Counted from the first letter of the stretch, positions 23,424 through 60,252 are shown. The stretch is DNA of 64,000 bases from Engraulis encrasicolus (GCF_034702125.1 NC_085872.1:32834376-32898375); one strand, 5' to 3'. Numbers and translations: made by a program. The notes: generated from the letters alone by a model not told the origin.

Positions 23424-23520
23424 TTCCAACTGCCAGGGGTGGCTGCAGGGTCAGACTCCGTGGTCAGCAAGCGAAAGTATTGAGCTAGCGCGGTCACTAC
23501 GGAGGATGATACTCAGGCTA
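23424..23520 (-). repeat. Right TIR, uninterrupted
   Basis: 97 bp, inverse of the left TIR with about two mismatches. It ends CTCAGGCTA and is followed at once by the duplication ACCCCAAAC (23521-23529). Confidence 0.92.
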
Positions 23521-23529
23521 ACCCCAAAC
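23521..23529. repeat. Right 9-bp target-site duplication
   Basis: ACCCCAAAC, identical to 12472-12480. Confidence 0.9.
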
Positions 23530-23659
23530 AGCCATTGGTCGGAACATTGAGCTGTTGGAGCAAAGGGTTTAATTTAATTATTTCGAGTTAGTGGGCTGTA
23601 GGATCAATGGGAAATTTTCTGAATATTGACGCATCGGACTAAAGAGACGTCGGAAAAAT

Positions 23660-23790
23660 TACATGCTACCTTCGGTATGGGGTCATCAGGACCACAGGCT
23701 GCTCCAAATGGGTACCCGCCGTCCCCGATCAGGTAATAACCTGGTGGAGGATACTGCTGCTCATATGAATGGTGAAAATGAATGGGGGAA
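23660..23790 (-). pseudogene. Possible PIF/Harbinger transposase fragment
   Basis: The minus frame reads PPPGYYLIGDGGYPFGAAC. The YLIGDGGYP core resembles the conserved GDSGYP/GDGGYP block around a catalytic Asp in Harbinger nucleases. No helix-turn-helix or third acidic residue is seen nearby. A single motif, so low confidence. Confidence 0.35.
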
Positions 23791-23939
23791 TATCGAAACG
23801 TTTTAGAGGAAGCAAAAATTCTTTTGGTGCTCAGTTCCTGTGCACAGAGCCAGCGCCTACGTGCAGCGCCAGGTGTAAAAGCAAAAAGGTTGCGTGAGGA
23901 ATTTAATATCTCGCTGACCCGGTATGGTCCCCCCCTGGC

Positions 23940-24475
23940 TGTTTGTGTATGTATGGTTATAGTATGTGATTGTTGGTATGGCCAGTGTTGCCAGATTGGG
24001 CTGTTTCCCGCCCAATTGGGCTGCTTAGAATGGCCGTGTGCGGGTAAAAATGGCATTTATCTGAAAAACCAGCCCAATTTTTGCCATAGAAATCAATACA
24101 ACTGGATTTTGTGCTTCTAGGTGGGTTTTGAGCATTTTTTGGGCTGGAAATCATCAGACTCATCTGGCAACCCTGGGTATGGCTGCATGGTTAATTGTAT
24201 GAGTAAGTGCTTTTGTTGTCTGATTAGTATCTGTGTTGAAGTATGCATGTATGAGTGGGTGTGTGTGTGTGTGTATGTTGAGAGTAGGCCTATGTGTTCT
24301 GTTGACTGTATTTGTGTATATGTATGCATATTGCACTTGATGTTGTCCTTCTGTACTCTATTTGAGTTTGTGTTTTTGTTTTTTGTCTCTGTTTGGCTGT
24401 AAACTTGTTTGATGGTGGTGAAAACAAATTTCCCCTTGGGGACAATAAAGGCATCTAATCTAATCTAATCTCGCG
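23940..24475 (+). mobile_element. 3' end of a truncated LINE-type element
   Basis: The 3' end reads aacaaatttccccttgggg, acaataaagg and then a short atcta tail (24455-24470), typical of non-LTR elements of the L2/CR1/Rex kind that end in short tandem repeats. No reverse-transcriptase frame remains. It is interrupted by the MITE at 23982-24176. Confidence 0.6.
23982..24176. mobile_element. 195-bp MITE nested in the LINE tail
   Basis: Inverted ends CCAGTGTTGCCAGAT and ATCTGGCAACCCTGG, flanked by gtatgg on both sides (23976-23981 and 24177-24182). Superfamily not assignable. Confidence 0.75.
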
Positions 24476-24709
24476 ATCGTTTTTTTGATCGGCAGCCCAG
24501 CCGTCAGCTAAAAATGGCTATTTTTGGAAATTCAAAATGGCGGACCATGGAGAAGATCCCCCTTTTCATGTATTAAAAGTGCCATTTTTCCAGTCATAAT
24601 GAATACTTAGAATTTGATGGTGGTGAAAGTATTCATGAAAAAGGTAACATTAGTGAATGGACAATATGAATTCTGGAAATAAACAACTAAAAATCTCACA
24701 CAGTGTCCC

Positions 24710-25210
24710 TTTAAGGACACGAAATCCGTGTCCAGGAGCACGGATTTTCCCAAAATTTGCCAAAATGGACACGAAATTGTTTTCCGTGATGGGCACACGG
24801 AAGTGCTTTCTATTGGTGATTACCACAGCACTGTGTTAACTCTATCATTAGAAAATACATACCAAATGCTAATCCTAAACAATTTTAATCCTAATACATA
24901 TTTTTGAGAAATACCTTTTCCAGTTGGTTGCTAGGCTATCAATTTCATATAATGATTAAAAGAAAACTAGCTGTGCCCAGACCAAAACAATCCCTAACCC
25001 TAACCTGTCAGTAAGAAATGATGTTTTTGAGGGGAAAAAAATTGAAATTAGAAAAATCCTGAGAAAACACAAGACTGTGGAAACATAGAGTTGTGGGCGT
25101 ATAGAGAGAGCACTTCTGTGTGTCCATCACGGAAAATAATTCTGTGTCCAGGAGCACAGAATTTTGTGTCCTTAACATCCGTGTCCAGGCGCACAGATTT
25201 TTTGGAGATC
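24710..25210. mobile_element. Foldback element with GGACAC-rich arms
   Basis: The arms (about 24711-24805 and 25105-25200) share inverted blocks such as gtccaggagcac, ttttccgtgatgg and ggacacgaaat. There is no open frame. This resembles repeats abundant in fish genomes. Confidence 0.6.
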
Positions 25211-26689
25211 ATGTTGGAACATTAACACGGTATCATGGAAGCTCATATTGCATGTTCTGCCAAAAATTTCATCCATTCGTGTGTGTTTTCACTGTCATCA
25301 GAATCCGGTGTATTACACTACCTTGCCAGGCACATCTGGCATAACCCTGGCCTTTAGTGGGTCGTGGTCGCGCAGCGGTGTTGGCATATTGGTGGCAGTG
25401 CAGTGCAGATCTGCAGACAGAAATATCTAACGTGATTTCTCAAGACATAAAAAAACGCTGCTTCCTACTTGATGCAGCAAGTGAACTGCCCCACAAGCAC
25501 GTGGACTACACCCGCAATTCACATCAGCTAGATCAGTGTGTCTCTACCTTCTTTTAGGCGAGGCACCCTTTCAATTCATGAAAAATCTGAATTTAATTTA
25601 TGTGTGAAAACTATAATAATAATTATAAATAAGTATAAGTAATTCTATGTTGGTAACACTAGAGGGCATTTTGCATTTTGATACACCCAAGTTTCCGCAC
25701 TCAAGGAATTTAATCTGTGCAATTTCGTGTCCAAAAGTAGTAGGCCTACAGCTCAGCTGGCGATCCGATATGTGCTATGCGTGACTTTTCTCCCATTAAA
25801 TACGCCTTAATTGGTCAAATTATGCTCCTCATTCTTCCTGATACACTGCAAGACAAACAACTCTACTGATAAAGCCAGACAATTGTTGCATTTGTTGTGA
25901 CAGGCAATCCACAGCCATCTCTGAGATAACTTCACAACAAGTTTATCTCTGATGAGGCACGTATGCACAAATGCCCCTGCGCCTGGAACATTAGGTGTTG
26001 ACCTTGCTCTCAGGACGCCTTTTCTCTCTCTGCCCATTCATTCTTCATACCATTTTTTTGCTTTGCAATAGGCCTACTGAATCTTGTTCATAAAATCACT
26101 ACATCTAATCTGCTTTTGCAATTATACTGTTGTAAATTTACAATTTAATTTAATTTAATTTAATTGATATGGGACACCATGCAGGGAAGGAGTTGTCCTT
26201 GCCCTTGCTGCTAGAAGCTAGTCTAGCTGAAAACTCATCATAGCCTAAGTTCGATAGCGGTCTTTCTCCTGTGTCACAGTCACAGTGCTGTTATGTACAC
26301 ATTTATATAGTGCAGTATAACCATGAAGTTGAATAAAAATATTAGACAACTGCAGCATGTTGTAATTTTCACTTTTTTTCTTCAAGTCTGAGGCCAGATT
26401 GCACCATCTGGCGGGCAACATCCAGCCCCCTGGCCTTAAATCTGAATGAATACATGGCACCTTTTGGCCACAAGATGGCAGTGTTGTTTATGTCATGAGA
26501 ACTCAGGGCAACAGACCATCTCCGCACAGGATCACCTCAACATTCTAGGACTTACTGAAAAGATTAATCAGTGATGCGTTCTGACGTGAAATGCACAACC
26601 ATAGTCTATAAAATGATGGTCCTTTTTTAAACTTGAGAATGTCTGAGAGCTGATATACTGTGCTGGTTCTCTCATACTGAGGCAGCACT
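25211..26689. other. No gene recognised
   Basis: AT-rich intergenic sequence with two TAGGCCTA octamers (about 25740 and 26072) and a short (taatt)n run near 26140. No exon is supported. Confidence 0.4.
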
Positions 26690-26830
26690 GACTCATTCAT
26701 AATAATAATAATAACTGTGGCCTATTTGTATAGCACTATATCATACAAGGCATGCAGCTCAGAGTGCTTAACAAATGGGGAAAAACATCAATGTTAAAGA
26801 TGGAGTTAAAAAGAGAAGTAGAAAGGAGAG
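26690..26830. repeat. Dispersed repeat with (ATA)n start
   Basis: An (ataat)n tract is followed by atttgtatagcacta, acaaggcatgcagctc and agtgcttaacaaatg, a block familiar from dispersed teleost SINE/LINE tails. Confidence 0.45.
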
Positions 26831-27770
26831 ACAGAAACAACAGAGCAAGACAACCAAAGAAGAAGACAGATAGAGATTGTAGAGTTCATATTGCGAACAT
26901 ACACAGTTTCATAGAGTTCATATTGTATTTTGCATTCAAAACTGACATTTCAAAAATTGAAAATTGGTATACAAATGGCAGACACAACAAATGTAAAATC
27001 TTAACTGCTGAAAAAATCACAACATGACAGAAGAGGGATTTCAGTGAAGAATCACACCGTTGTTATACCCCTCCTTTCCCCTATGTACGTCAGCATCGTC
27101 ATCCTCCACATTTATCAATGTGGGAAACCTCCTCCACTCCTTTCTCAAAAGAGTGGACAGGAATGTGATCTGAGCTGCCCGCTCCAGGCCCATGTTATCT
27201 GCTCAGCGAGATGTTTAGTTTCCCAGCAGAAGCCCAACACTGACGCCCTCCCCGTTTATGTGTGTGTGGGAGCAAGAGTAAGCTTTGTAAATACCTCTGA
27301 GCATGCCTTACTGCATGTGTGTTATTGTTTTCAGGTCATTTCAGCTGGGGATAGATATTCATGTTATCTATATGGGCACCCTGGATCTTTTTTTTTCAAT
27401 CTGTATCTTTTTTTAACAGTCTGTTTATCTATCTGAAATATGTTTTAATGTTGTTAATTCACATTATTTGAATACTAACTCATGGTCATTGGTGCTATGG
27501 TATATAAAGAGGCGGAGACTCCTTTCTGTGGCCACAACGCCTTCTTTGTTTGAACAGTATGGATTCGTTATGTAATCATCATCCTCTGAGATGACCAGCA
27601 TATGCAGCTGCCATCTTCCGCTGTTGCACATGTTTTCCAGAGTGAGGGAAAGGAGAAGGGGGAATGCTATAATCCGTTGCAAGCAAAGAGGCCTCTCCCG
27701 CTCTTAAGCCACTGGTGTGGTGTGACTTGAAGAAACACTAGCCTAATTGCCACCTCAGCACAGCATAGAG

Positions 27771-28060
27771 CTGGGGTCCCCAACCTTTCTGGGTCTGAGG
27801 GCTACCGAGGGCTACCCGAGGGCTACTTTTGTACAAAATCCTCTATAGATGTCTTGGCATCATTCTCAAATCACACTATTATTGAATGATAATTTGCTTA
27901 TATGTTATAATGAATACATAATCTCATATTTAAATTGAGAAAAGCATTAACAGTAACTAAAATCTGGTAGTCGTCACTGTTTATTAACATCCTTCGTGGG
28001 CACCTTAGAAGCTCCTGGAGGGCTACCTGGCGCCCGTGGGCACTACATTGGTGACACCTG
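27771..28060. mobile_element. hAT-like MITE (290 bp)
   Basis: Begins CTGGGGTCCCCAACC and ends TTGGTGACACCTG. Near-identical 8-bp flanks gcatagag (27763-27770) and gcatagtg (28061-28068) fit a hAT target duplication. No coding frame. Confidence 0.75.
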
Positions 28061-30366
28061 GCATAGTGTGTTTACCAATCTTTACTTGAGGAGAGCATTT
28101 AATACCACCACAGCTTGTAACAAGTCAGGTAAAGTCTTCATCATCTGTAAAGGTTATTGGGCTGATATATTTATTTAATCAACCCTGGGTATAAAAAAGC
28201 CATCCGACAGTCAAACTGGGAAAACAGAAATGTTGCCACCTTCAGAAAACACTTTGTTATTTTTTTATTGTAGATATACAGAAGAGAGTTTTGTTTTAAA
28301 AATTGTAGCCCCATAATGCGCGCCGCGCTATCTGAGGAATGCTGTAATAGTCATTGAAAGGTTAATTACCATAGTACAACTCTACTAAGACATAACACAG
28401 GGCCTTTGAGTTTGGGCCTCTGTGTTTTGACGGGATAAAATGAGTGAATAAAAAAGTGACACTTGTATTAGTTAGGAGAGACTGAGAATACTTTAACTTT
28501 TTCACTTTCCACACAAATTTGACTATTAAAACTATTAACTACTTACTATTTTGAACAATATTTCAATAATCATAAAAGATATCTCCACAATCTGTAGACT
28601 GTTTAATACAATATCTGTTGAACATACAACATAAAATATGTTTTATAATATGACTATAATATGGTGGTGCAGAAATGAATACACCCCAATGACAGTCTCA
28701 GAGGAAAGCCATATTTTAGTAATTGAGCAACCATTCAATCAGTCTCAGAAGAGTTTAAGGATTCATTACACAGTTTTTTATCAAACAGGTTATAAAACAG
28801 TATTTGGCAGAGCAAACCCCTTCCCATTTGCGGCTGTAAGCAATGACACCACATGGAAGAGAAAGGACAAATGGCCGGACAAAAAAAAGTCATACACCAG
28901 GCGTTGGAAAATGGTCAATACTATACATGACATGGCTGACTGCGCACTGTTCAACCTCTGATTGTTGCAACCTGGTGTCAGTCAAAAAATGAGCTCACGT
29001 GGTTGGCTGATTAGCATCTAGCCCCTCCTCACAACACGAATGTTTGTAAACGAAAAACCCATGTATTAGAAGACCATCAAAGCTTTACTTATTAGTTAAA
29101 CAACTGTATCCTCTGTGGTCCAAAATTTTAGGACAGGTGCATCTGTAACTGTCTCACAGACATGTCCACTTGGGCCACAGGCTTTAACAACTCAGCAGGA
29201 GCATAATTTGATGAGATGGTCATAGAAAGTTGTTCATCCGTTATCTAGGGAAGTAAAGATGTAAACTGGGGTGATTATTTCCCATGACACAATATGTCGC
29301 ACATGGCGAGGAATAGTGTATGTGGGTGCCTTGCACCAGAGAAGCCTATGCTACAGCCCAGTCACAAAAGAGCCCGCCAAGAATTTACCAAGTCTTATTC
29401 TGACAAAATGAAGGCTAATGGGACTCTACACTCTGAAATTGTGATCCCAAGATCTTAGAGCTTATGGCATCAACACTGTACCTCTATATTGACTGTGATC
29501 TCACTGAATTGGTTTAAGAATTTTGATTTGAATGATTTATTCTGATAGCATTCCCAGTTTATGTGTTTAGAAGAATGCTTTGCAGAATGCTTTTGTGTGG
29601 GTATTAAATAATATTCTGTTGCAACCTCTAGTGAATACAATTTGCAAACAAATCTACAACAATGGGTCATGTCATGCACCACCGTTCTGCTTCTTTTAAC
29701 TTAATTTTCTTCTGATTTAATTTTAACCAACCATTTTTAACCACACTGCTACAGTATAAAGAAGGCAAAGACTTGAATATATTTTAGACATTTAATAGTG
29801 CACAGGCCAGGATTAATCTGTACAGAAATAAAATTAATAATAAAAAAGATAAACCATTTACATTTACATTTTTGTAACTTAAAGTGTAACATTTACAATA
29901 ACATGGTACAAAAATGGCATTATATTTGAGGTATAAATACAAGAATGCTTAAATTAACGTTCATTGTCATGCGTTACTGTTTAGGTGGAATACATGTTTA
30001 ATATACACAAACATTCACAACACAACACAAGGCAGAGCAACTTAATTGTAAAAATTACTTTTATGCAAATTACTTTTGGATCTCAGAGGGTAAATGGAAG
30101 TGTATGCTTTGTTACTATTTACTTGTTTACTTCATTTTTATGTTAAAATTGAAAAAGAAGTACACGCAATAAAGACGTTGACGTTTATATTTTTCCTTCT
30201 AAGTATAGACATTGATGTTTTCTACCTTTTGGTTGCCATCAAGTCCAACTCCCTTACAGTAAAACCTGTAATATTTTCACCTTTATAAAAGGACCTCCCA
30301 TTTACTTTCTTCTTGATTTCCTCTCCCATCCCTTCCATCACTTATTTTCTTTCCTCCAAGGGAGAT
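28061..30366. other. 3' flank of the DLC1-type gene
   Basis: This region should contain the 3' UTR and poly(A) site of the minus-strand gene. TTTATT (AATAAA on the minus strand) overlaps the stop codon at about 30366-30372 and recurs near 28150, so the poly(A) site is undecided. A 107-codon plus frame at 28638-28961 shows no recognised domain. A block at about 28345-28410 is shared with 58155-58225. Confidence 0.4.
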
Positions 30367-54215
<23,849 letters not shown>

Positions 54216-54377
54216 CTGAAAAGGGAGAAGGAGAGATTTAAAAAGAAAAAGCTAAGTATCTTGTTGACATTACAGGGAGGTGACCTTCATAATAACGTGT
54301 TCCTCGCTCCCTTTCTTTCTGTCGTCATCACTGTCCCACATACTCGTGCTTTTTTTCCTCTCAATTTTGCACACATT

Positions 54378-54378
<1 letters not shown>

Positions 54379-54424
<46 letters not shown>
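54379..54424. repeat. (GA)n microsatellite
   Basis: About 22 GA units, some 165 bp upstream of the first identified exon of the DLC1-type gene. Confidence 0.95.
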
Positions 54425-54426
<2 letters not shown>

Positions 54427-56478
54427 TAGTGTTCAACATCCAGATCAGCATTAAAAATTCTCCCATGACCACATAATCAAAAGGTGATAATCAGCCGTCT
54501 ACTGCTGGTAGATGGCCAAGCTGTAAAATGAAGTGACACACTCACTAGAGTGACTGTGGAATACTGAGCTTGCAACCAGCTTGTCCATGCTTTCCACAGC
54601 ACAACTTCCCTGTGAATGTCGTTTGCCATTTCCCGTCACATACAGCTACTTTAAAAAAGGTACCGTTGGTCTGCAAAGTCCACCATGATCTCTTGGTCTT
54701 GGCTTGGTCCTCCTAAAATGTATTGTTCATCTAGGTACCGTCACTTGTTGCTCAATGCTGCTACAATAACTGCTGGTGGACTCTTAAAAAGCTCAAGCCC
54801 TCGTGTAACACTTGTGCGAAATTTGTGACATATGTGCTAAGTAGCTGGTTTGACACCCCAGAAACCAGGGTAGAGTGGGCGAGAAGGAGGGAGGGACAAC
54901 TAGGCCGGTGTTGCCAAAGGGTCTTTAGATACTGTGTGCCAAATGGTAACTGCACTTCACTTCTAACCACCTCTTTCCTCTCAGGCTCCTCCGTGGCTGG
55001 GGCTAATTGCGTATTTACAGTATAGGAGACACTTTCACACAGGCAAAGGTATTCACACACAACAGTGTGTCTGCTGTTGGTGGTTGAAAGCGATTTTGAT
55101 GATTTCGACAGAATTGCTGTTTACTTTTACTGTCAAATACAGGTAATTTTTTGTATCCGTGAACATTTGATTGCAGGTTTAAATAAATAAAACATCACGT
55201 GTTGTCATTTGATCGAAAACACCCAATATTTTACAATATGCTCAGAAGCAATCTTGAATCTGATTTTGGTAACACTTTACTTAAGCCCATTCTATAGTGC
55301 ATTGTGAGCGTATTTATAATGAATTATAACAGGCATCATAATTAGTCACAATGCATTATGGCTACACTCATAATGCTTCATGATGTATTATATCAACAGT
55401 TAAAACTATACATCTAGCTTATTATGCATTATCAATACAGGGGAGTTATTTATTTATTTATATTTATTATAAGGGATTATAAGATAGACATAGTTGATAT
55501 AATACATCATAGCTCTGTGCAGCCATGTTAAATTGTAAGCGCTGACCCTCAGCGGTCAGGGCATTAGAGCATTCCTGATCTTCCTTGGAAGAGAGAGAGA
55601 GAGGCCCAGCGCAGTGCAGCTCGGCTGGGGCAGCTGCTGCACTGTGCACAATTATAACTCACAATGGCACCGCAACCAGATCGGCGAGCCAGGGGCCCCA
55701 CTGGCGTCCCCCCTTCTTTTTTACTAAGTTGAGCACAGTGGCGTGTCTCTCACTTGCGAGACGTAATTGAGCTAATTGTGCAACTGGGACCGGGGAGCAC
55801 TTGGCGTAATCTCGGAGCTGCTAGTGAGGGAACGAGAAGGGAAGCGTTCCACCTCATTTCCACAAAAATTGCAGCGAAAAAGACGGAGAGCAAGTGAGAC
55901 TGACGAAGAGAGAGAGTGGAAGAGAGAAGAAGAGGGTGTTAGATATGGGCCCCCTTCCTCTCTCCCTCTCAAGGGATGTGGTTCACGTGCAAGGGTAGAA
56001 AAACAAAACAAACAGAGATTGACAATGTAAGAAAGCTAGCCTCGTGAGATATTATGGTTCTCTGTATTATGGTGCATGAGGTCTGGAGCTGCTGATTTGT
56101 CATTTCTTCCTTGACTGGCTGTGGTTGCATGAGGTGTGTACGTGCGTGCGTGCCTGCGTGCGTGCATGCGGGTGTGTGTGTGTGTGTGTGTGTGTAGGAG
56201 ATGCAATGAGAGGGCTCGGGAAGACCCCTCAAGCCGCCTGGCAAAGACCGAGAATGAGAAGGAGGGAAGGAGGAGCGGGGGCATTGACATACCATAAACA
56301 AGCCCAGACGGCAACGATATGCGACGGGAGAGAAAGACACAGACCCAGGGAAAGGTGAAAAGATGGGAGTGTGAGTGAATGAAAAGAAAAGCGCAGGCCT
56401 GTGTGTGAGAAAATGACATGGTGGTAGCGGTTGAGCAACAGGCTAGTCTCCAAACCTAAACACACATAAAACCTATAG

Positions 56479-56731
56479 AGGTGTTTCTCAACAGGGGGGC
56501 TACAGCCCCCCAGGGGGCGTTGGGGAGCCCCAGGGGGTGTTAAGAAGGATACAACTGAGAGGGGGCGGTGGTGAGTTGCCATGAAGGTGCATTAGTATAT
56601 ATATATATATATTTTTTTTAAATACTGGGGGGGGGGAGGCGTTGGCGGGCTTATGATTAGGTCAAGATGATGTTGAGAGGCTTACTATGCGATCAAAGGG
56701 CCGTTTGTTCAAAAAAGGTTAAGAACCACTG
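56479..56731. mobile_element. hAT-like MITE (253 bp)
   Basis: Starts AGGTGTTTCTCAACAGG and ends GTTAAGAACCACTG, a familiar hAT terminus. Flanks acctatag (56471-56478) and ccctatag (56732-56739) match at 7 of 8 bases. Confidence 0.8.
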
Positions 56732-56987
56732 CCCTATAGGGACGAGAGGAGCAGCACACAGGTACACTTTCCCACTTCCCCGCGCTTGGGATAACGGCAC
56801 CCTGCAGAGGGCCGTGCCACCACTAAACACTGGCCTGCTAGTTCACTGTGGCTCGAGCTAGAACTGCAAGTCTCCACTGGGCTGTCAGTATGTTGGAATT
56901 CTCAACGCTAAAAATAATACACATAGCACTTTCAGGAATAGGACATAATAAGAGGCTGTGGCTTCCTGTGTGCCGTGTGTGTTGTGT

Positions 56988-56991
<4 letters not shown>

Positions 56992-57083
<92 letters not shown>

Positions 57084-57100
57084 TGTGTGTCTGTGTGTGT
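56992..57100. repeat. (TG)n microsatellite
   Basis: About 42 TG units, then TGTC-interrupted units. Confidence 0.95.
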
Positions 57101-57619
57101 GAGAGAGAGAGCTGTGTCGTGTGTGCTGTGTCGTATGTGTGTGTGTTTGTGTACATACCAGATTTGCATTTAAATAACAATACTGCCTTGAGAGCATATT
57201 TACACACAAGGCTGCGTAAATACCCATTCTTCTTCAGAGTCTCCTTCAGACGGCTGCACAAATACACAAGCAAACAAATTCCCCCCAAGGGAATCACCAC
57301 ACACAAGCAGCTGTCGTTAACTGTTACTGTAGTTGCTAAATTATGGTTAGCTCACTAGTGCGAACTCCAGGCATGTCAATATATCAATTCAACCCAAACC
57401 ATTCTAGCCCCGGCCGCTAATGTCCAGAAACACACCAAAGTCCCTGACCTCGTTTCATGACTAGGACAAAAATATTCATTTCCCCTTCTACCCTCTCTGT
57501 GTGTCCCAGGTGGTAGGTCTGTCCTTGTGCACTTCCTGTGGTTCACTGGGCCAACAATAGATCTCTACCCAGCAGGTATCCCCAAAACATCACTGACAAA
57601 GAGGGAACATAACACGCAC

Positions 57620-57746
<127 letters not shown>

Positions 57747-58422
57747 TAGAGGCCATTCATGCAAGTCATTCATGCGCTCGCCTATTTCTTTGCTCTGCCT
57801 TGTCAGCGTCTCAAGACTGGATCACTGAGAACTGACAATTCTCCTAAATTGTGAGGTATTCGTTTATTGAGATATGCCTGTGGAATGTGTGTGTAGCCAC
57901 TTAACCCATTGTGGAGACACATATACGCTGCATTCAAGTTCTTGAGAATTGAGCTCTTTTATTAAAAATGTGGGTAAGTTAGAGTTGAATGAACACACTC
58001 TAAGGCAAAACGAGGGTCCTAGCTTTTAAATGCAACTCATTTCATGTATATATGTGCTTCGGAGGCTGAGATATTTAGGATTTAATAGGTAGAGGGCACC
58101 CTTTCCCAAAAAAGGGCTTAGGACAAAATGGGTTAATGCACGCCGTATCTCCAATGGCACGTTGTCATAGTCATTGAAAAGTGAACTACCATAGTACTAC
58201 AATACTGTGACATAACACATGGCCTTTAGTAATGCACTACGACTTGGTCATTGCCATTCTGATAACAGCAAATTTATAACGCTGTGTCTTAACGAGTTAA
58301 GCTATATGTTTGTGATTTGTGTGTGCCTGTATTGGTGTGTGCGTGTGGTACTACATGTTTCTGAGTGTGTACATGAAGGAATGTGTGTGAACATGCATGA
58401 AGCCCCCAAACACCCCCCCCCC

Positions 58423-58457
<35 letters not shown>

Positions 58458-58689
58458 CCCACCCAGGAGGTAAGCTCACTCAGGAAGTGCACGTCCGAGC
58501 GCCCCACGTCACTCAGATGAGATGCCACACCCTCCCTTTGTGTCAACTCAAGAGAATGGACCGCACCGGTAGCCAACACAAACACGCGACACGCTGGAGT
58601 CTGCTGCATCTACAAAGACCAGTGGAGTTCCACTGAGGCCATCAGCAGCATGTCCTTTTGACTGATTGGAGGTGTGTGTGTGTGTGTGT

Positions 58690-58722
<33 letters not shown>

Positions 58723-58828
58723 GAGAGCTGCAAAAACTCAGGTACAGAGAGTAACAGCCCTTCCACATGTTTCCTCCCGAAATCACCAAAGCAGGACTTT
58801 TACTCTGTCAATTCAGTTTTTCTATCCC

Positions 58829-58860
<32 letters not shown>

Positions 58861-58981
58861 TGAGTGGATAAACAATATGAGCAACTGTGTCCACATATAA
58901 AAATAGACAGGCATGCATTTGTTACAAATGTGCTGATGTACTTTGTTTGACTGCCTACACTGTAAGATTTGGACCAGCATG

Positions 58982-59155
58982 CAGGGCTCTAGATTAACTT
59001 TTTTCATCACCAGCCACAATGGCTGGTAGATATTAATCTTACTAGCCAAACACACACTCACTAATGGGTCAAAGTGACTAGTCTGTTGGTCTCCTTTACC
59101 AGCCAAACTGAAATTTCACCATTTGACCGGTTGGCTGGTGTTAAATTAGAGCCCT
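58982..59155. mobile_element. MITE with CAGGGCTCTA ends
   Basis: Starts cagggctctagattaac and ends gttaaattagagccct, with inner blocks ccagccacaatggctgg and accggttggctggtg. This terminus is seen in hAT-type fish repeats. No target duplication was recognised. Confidence 0.6.
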
Positions 59156-59632
59156 ACAGTAACTGTATGTAGGCTAGCTGTATGATGGAGACTCATTTCT
59201 AGTTAGTCTGAGTGTCCAAGGCTGTGCATATCATGTGTAACACGTGAATGTGTACTTGTGTACGTGTCTGTGCATAAGTGTGTGATAGCAAAACACATGC
59301 AATTGAAGTCATTGCAGAAGACTGTACAAGGACATCACAAACACCATATACTCTCACATTCACACACTAACACCCGGCACTCATACGTGCACCCTATTCA
59401 ACGCAAATGCGGACAGACAACAAAAGTACATACTTTCACAATAAATAAATAAGCAAATGCCAAGAGACGTGTGGCTAATGGTTGTCCTGTCCTGCCCGTG
59501 GATAGCCCTCATCCTGCTGCATTCCCTGCTCCAGCTGGGCCTTGGCTTGGGAGACCCCTGAACTCTGAGGGTCACTATGGTTACGCTCAAAACAAGCAAG
59601 ACAGGATGTCTGAAACATGTCCATCAGTCAGG

Positions 59633-59635
<3 letters not shown>

Positions 59636-59691
<56 letters not shown>
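59636..59691. repeat. (CT)n microsatellite
   Basis: About 28 CT units. Confidence 0.95.
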
Positions 59692-59694
<3 letters not shown>

Positions 59695-60066
59695 ATGTTA
59701 ATGGCAGTGCTGCTGATGAAGTCCTATTTAATTGTTTGCATGGTGATTTCATACTGTTTAGTGTGTGGGGCCCAACCTAAAAGCACAAATACTGAAACAG
59801 CAAAGCCATATGAAACAACAGCTGCGGTATGATGTGATAATAACAGTCTTCTAACACATGTACAATTAGACTATGCTGGCTTCCCTTTGGCATTAAGCCA
59901 AAACTCAAAAAGTTGTATCTTCTGACTTCTATAATTACCCCTCTCCAAGTCAAGACCCCCCCTCCACCCCCAGCTCCAACTTCAACACACAACCCCCGTT
60001 CCCTGTCTCTTTCTCTTTCCTGTGACAGGAAATTCTCACAATCACTGGCCAATGCACCCCCCCCCC

Positions 60067-60068
<2 letters not shown>

Positions 60069-60101
<33 letters not shown>

Positions 60102-60173
60102 GTGGAGCCAGGGCTACGAATGATGACTACAGCCAGTCCTTGCATTTCAAAAACTTGTAAGAGGCGTGTGTGT

Positions 60174-60252
<79 letters not shown>

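Larger units (their letters stand above)
12481..23520. mobile_element. Complete two-gene DNA transposon (DUF6589 protein plus RecQ-like helicase)
   Basis: It is bounded by inverted termini TAGCCTGAGTATCATCCTCC ... and the reverse complement at the right end, with a perfect 9-bp duplication outside. It carries two convergent spliced genes: a DUF6589-type protein (plus, 13242-19222) and a RecQ-like helicase (minus, 19692-23300). Neither has a stop or frame break. Four foreign insertions lie inside: 12542-12889, 13840-14321, 17639-17982 and 21824-22732. Without them the element is about 8.9 kb. The gene pair recalls helicase-encoding Academ-like elements as I remember them. I could not verify that, and the 9-bp duplication is longer than the 3-4 bp I recall for classical Academ. 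The TIRs, duplication and gene content are seen directly; the superfamily name is inference. Confidence 0.92.

Noticed and set aside
28638..28961. 107-codon plus-strand frame
   Set aside because: Looks protein-like in places but matches no family I know and has no neighbouring exons. It may be repeat-derived.
54379..54424. GA tract considered as a promoter GAGA element
   Set aside because: It is one of many simple repeats in the locus, with no accompanying core promoter motif.
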